A DNA stretch of 64,000 nucleotides, taken from the NCBI RefSeq assembly GCF_017939745.1, contig NZ_JAGKQQ010000002.1:248001-312000 (forward strand), read 5' to 3'. The translations under genes were made by a program, and so were the position numbers. Source of the DNA: Gemmata palustris (GTDB taxonomy: Bacteria > Planctomycetota > Planctomycetia > Gemmatales > Gemmataceae). Below, piece by piece: positions 61,293-64,000 of this stretch. A model generated the notes under the pieces. It was not told the DNA's origin and did no database searches. It saw only the letters and a list, made by a program, of their open reading frames with translations. How positions within the stretch are numbered: position 1 is the stretch's first letter; every line of letters starts with the position of its first letter.

Positions 61293-63602
61293 ATGACATC
61301 GACGAACGAGCCGACGGGCGCCCCGCCGCTCTCCTCGGGCGGGGCCACATTGCCGCGCGACCTGGCGGCCGGGTTGGTCGTGTTCCTGGTCGCGCTCCCC
61401 CTGTGTCTGGGGGTCGCGCTGGCGTCCAACGCGCCGCTCTTTGCGGGCGTGGTGGCGGGCGTCGTCGGCGGGATTCTGGTCGGCCTGTTGAGCGGGTCGA
61501 ACACGAGCGTGAGCGGCCCGGCCGCCGGACTGACCGCCGTGGTCGCGGCGCAGATCGCCGGGCTGGGGTCGTTCCCGGCGTTCCTGATGGCCCTGGTTCT
61601 CGCGGGGCTGATCCAGGTCGTTCTGGGAATCGCCCGCGGCGGGTTCATCGCCGCGTTCTTCCCGTCGAGCGTCATCAAGGGCCTGCTGGCCGCGATCGGC
61701 GTCATCCTCATTCTGAAGCAGATCCCGCACGTCGTGGGCCACGACGCGGACCCGGAAGGGGACATGGCGTTCCAGCAGCCGGACCAGCAGAGCACGTTCT
61801 CCGAACTGGCCGAGATCGTCAGCGACCTGCACCCCGGGGCGGCCGTCATCGGCCTTCTTTCAATCGCCCTGTTGGTGATTTGGGGCCGGTGGAAGGTGCT
61901 CAAGAAATCGCCGGTGCCCGCGCCGCTGATCGTGGTCCTCCTCGGTGTGGGTCTGAGCCTCGTGTTCCGCGAACTGGGCGGCTCGTGGGTGATCGAATCG
62001 AGCCACCTCGTTCAGGTGCCGGTGGCGGGCAGCGCCGCCGAGTTCTTCGGGTTCCTCCAGTTCCCGGACCTCTCGCAGTTGGCGCGCCCGGCTGTTTACA
62101 TGGCCGCCCTCACGCTGGCCGCCGTCGCGTCACTGGAAACGCTCCTGAACCTGGAAGCGGTGGACAAGCTCGACCCGCGCCGGCGGGCCTCGCCGCCGAA
62201 CCGGGAACTGATCGCCCAGGGCGCCGGGAACGTGGTGTGCGGGCTGTTCGGCGGGCTGCCGGTCACCTCGGTCATCGTCCGCAGCTCGGTCAACATCCAT
62301 GCCGGCGGGCGCACGAAGCTGGCGACGGTGGTCCACGGGGTTCTGCTCCTGGGCAGCGTCGCGCTCCTGGGGGCGTGGTTGAACCTGATCCCGCTGTCGT
62401 GCCTGGCGGCGATCCTGCTGGTCACCGGGATCAAGCTCGCGAGCCCGGCACTCGTGCGCCAGATGTGGGCGGAGGGCCGGGCACAGTTCCTCCCGTTCGC
62501 GACAACGGTGGTCGCCATCGTCCTCACCGACCTGCTCGTCGGCGTCGTGATCGGGCTGGGCGTCAGCGCCGCCTTCATCCTGTGGAGCAACGCGCGGCGC
62601 CCGATCCGCGTCATCGTGGAGCGGCACCTGAGCGGCGACGTGGTCCGCGTCGAACTGGCGAACCAGGTGAGCTTCCTGAACCGCTCGGCGCTGGCGGACG
62701 TCCTCGACGCGGTGCCGGCCGGCGGGCAGGTCCTGCTGGACGCGACCGGCACCGATTACATCGACCCGGACGTCCTCGAACTGCTCCGCGACTTCGCCGA
62801 GCAAACGGGGCCGGCCCGGGGCGTGTCGGTCAGCCGGGTCGGGTTCCGCAGCCGCTACCGGCTCGCCGACCAGACCCAGTACGTCGACTATTCGACCCGC
62901 GAGTTGCAGACCGCGGTGACCCCCGCACAGGTGGTGCAGATCCTCAAGGACGGGCACGAGCGGTTCCACACCGGGCGCCGGCTGACCCGGGACCTGGGGC
63001 GCCAGGTGGAGGCGACCGCCGCCGGGCAGCACCCGCTCGCCGTGGTCCTCAGTTGCATCGACTCGCGCACCCCCGCCGAGCTGATTTTCGACCTGGGGGT
63101 GGGCGACGTGTTCAGCGTCCGCGTCGCCGGTAACGTGACCAGTCGGAAGGTTCTGGGGAGCATCGAGTACGGGTGCGCGGTGGCCGGGGCGAAACTGGTC
63201 GTGGTGATGGGGCACACGCGGTGCGGGGCGGTGGGCGCGGCCGTGGACCTCATCTGTTCGGCTCAGACCGCCGCCGAAGCCACCGGGTGCCAGCACCTGG
63301 ACCACGTCATCACCGACATCCAGCGGTCGATCGACCCGCACACCTGTCGGGGCGTCGAGCGCCTGGCGCCGGCCGAGAAGCGGGCGTTCGTCGACGCGGT
63401 GGCCCGGCGGAACGTGCTCCGGGCGGCCGCGGAACTACTCGACCAGAGTGCGACGCTGGCCGAGCTCGTGAAGCAGGGGCGGATCGCGGTCGTCGGGGTG
63501 CTGTACGACGTCGCCACCGGCGGGATGGAGTTCCTGCCGGAGATTGGGGGCGCTGCGCCGCACGCAGAATCGGGGGCGCGGGACGAGACCCGGGAGAATT
63601 AA
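61293..63602 (+). CDS. SulP anion transporter fused to STAS and beta-carbonic anhydrase domains
   Basis: A 769-residue protein. Residues about 15-430 are a SulP/SLC26 membrane transporter (LAAGLVVFLVALPLCLGVAL, SGPAAGLTAVVAAQIAGLGS, LLNLEAVDKLDPRRR). Residues about 440-535 look like a short STAS domain (VVRVELANQVSFLNRSALAD and LLDATGTDYIDPDVLELLRD). Residues about 555-755 are a beta-class carbonic anhydrase with the zinc ligands Cys588 (in CIDSR, with Asp590 and Arg592), His641 and Cys644 (GHTRCGAVGA). The fusion should couple bicarbonate/CO2 interconversion in the cytoplasm to bicarbonate movement. Such fusions are known in some bacteria; direction of transport is not predictable. Confidence 0.93.
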   Translation: MTSTNEPTGAPPLSSGGATLPRDLAAGLVVFLVALPLCLGVALASNAPLFAGVVAGVVGGILVGLLSGSNTSVSGPAAGLTAVVAAQIAGLGSFPAFLMALVLAGLIQVVLGIARGGFIAAFFPSSVIKGLLAAIGVILILKQIPHVVGHDADPEGDMAFQQPDQQSTFSELAEIVSDLHPGAAVIGLLSIALLVIWGRWKVLKKSPVPAPLIVVLLGVGLSLVFRELGGSWVIESSHLVQVPVAGSAAEFFGFLQFPDLSQLARPAVYMAALTLAAVASLETLLNLEAVDKLDPRRRASPPNRELIAQGAGNVVCGLFGGLPVTSVIVRSSVNIHAGGRTKLATVVHGVLLLGSVALLGAWLNLIPLSCLAAILLVTGIKLASPALVRQMWAEGRAQFLPFATTVVAIVLTDLLVGVVIGLGVSAAFILWSNARRPIRVIVERHLSGDVVRVELANQVSFLNRSALADVLDAVPAGGQVLLDATGTDYIDPDVLELLRDFAEQTGPARGVSVSRVGFRSRYRLADQTQYVDYSTRELQTAVTPAQVVQILKDGHERFHTGRRLTRDLGRQVEATAAGQHPLAVVLSCIDSRTPAELIFDLGVGDVFSVRVAGNVTSRKVLGSIEYGCAVAGAKLVVVMGHTRCGAVGAAVDLICSAQTAAEATGCQHLDHVITDIQRSIDPHTCRGVERLAPAEKRAFVDAVARRNVLRAAAELLDQSATLAELVKQGRIAVVGVLYDVATGGMEFLPEIGGAAPHAESGARDETREN

Positions 63603-63774
63603 GGCGTGCGGACGGGTGTTCTGTTGCCGGGTCGGATGAACCCGCGTGTCAGGTGGAGTGGCCCGCGGTACGTGATCTCGTGTTCCTCGTACCGTGCGGC
63701 GACACAGCGGAACTGTTGAACCTGACGAAGAGAAGAGCCAGGAGCGCGAACCGTTCGCGAAACCAAAAAGTGAT

Positions 63775-63993
63775 TCAAGCGGCCCGGCGCAACAGGACGG
63801 CATCCCGTTTCTTGCGCCGGGTCGGGTTGGGACGCGGTTCGGAGCAACTGAGGGTATACGCCCCGCACATCGGACACGGCCGGGATTCGAGTGCCTGGCG
63901 TTCGTAGTCCGTCAGGTGTCCCGTTCGTTTCCACGTCAGGGTGCAAGATCCGCACGAAACAACCCAGTTTCCCACAGTGCCCACGGCAATCAC
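63775..63993 (-). CDS. Small zinc-ribbon-like protein (possibly continuing past the window)
   Basis: A 72-residue reading with two Cys pairs, CGSC (about 14-17) and CPMC (about 40-43), spaced as in a zinc ribbon, and a basic tail (RPNPTRRKKRDAVLLRRAA). The frame has a GTG at 63993 but stays open to the window edge, so the true start may lie outside. Function unknown. Confidence 0.5.
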   Translation of the reverse strand: MIAVGTVGNWVVSCGSCTLTWKRTGHLTDYERQALESRPCPMCGAYTLSCSEPRPNPTRRKKRDAVLLRRAA

Positions 63994-64000
63994 CGCTTTA

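Noticed and set aside
61403..63133. A 576-residue plus-strand open frame
   Set aside because: Out-of-frame shadow of the SulP-carbonic anhydrase gene; reads as Arg/Gly/Pro-rich noise.

Overview
The window is about 64 kb of GC-rich bacterial chromosome, most likely from a planctomycete of the Gemmata type. The evidence is the planctomycete-specific protein families (a PSCyt1/DUF1549/DUF1553 giant cytochrome-like protein followed by a DUF1501 protein, a TPR plus CRTAC1/UnbV pair, DUF2934), many secreted proteins of unknown function, palindromic dispersed repeats between genes, and a tmRNA whose tag reads AEPQYSLAA. No rRNA, tRNA, insertion sequence, prophage or CRISPR array was seen. Genus assignment is inference.

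Layout. 1-3048: a MerR-type metal regulator and a copper/silver-type P1B ATPase with a recognisable MerR promoter between them. 3077-5743: two poorly known proteins and an aldo/keto reductase. 6032-8693 (minus): a translationally coupled trio of glycosyltransferase, acyl-CoA thioesterase and prenyltransferase-beta-like protein, bracketed by two copies of a composite repeat. 9105-12125 (minus): Gfo/Idh/MocA oxidoreductase, amidohydrolase and a secreted protein. 12679-20116 (plus): TPR/CRTAC1 pair, then the PSCyt1-DUF1549-DUF1553 protein and DUF1501 partner. 20128-28726 (minus): an RND pump operon with one lipoprotein adaptor and two different inner-membrane permeases, both carrying Ser/Thr/Gly-rich insertions. 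After a gene-poor kilobase, 29702-33243 (plus) encodes a SNF2 helicase and a SWIM zinc-finger protein with a histone-H1-like tail; tmRNA lies at 33402-33806 (minus).

34820-42276 (minus) is the most striking region: an AlgI-like MBOAT membrane acyltransferase followed by five consecutive, divergent SGNH-hydrolase-like paralogues, each with one N-terminal membrane anchor, mostly joined by stop/start overlaps. By analogy with AlgI/AlgJ/AlgX and DltB/DltD this is probably a cell-surface O-acylation system in which one acyl exporter feeds several acceptor-specific transferases. I know of no described system with five such partners, but this could not be checked.

42516-64000 is mixed: purM with an apparently repeat-derived insertion, a tandem pair of small His-containing unknown proteins, a GT2 glycosyltransferase, ECF transporter parts (CbiO, CbiQ) with DUF2934, a large secreted protein with an internal duplication, a HAD phosphatase, a PPC-domain protein, a PKMT-like methyltransferase, GluQ-RS, a TPR protein, a 2OG-Fe(II) oxygenase, a CNNM/CorC-like membrane protein and a SulP-STAS-carbonic anhydrase fusion. 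Gaps in this part hold several families of perfect or near-perfect inverted repeats.
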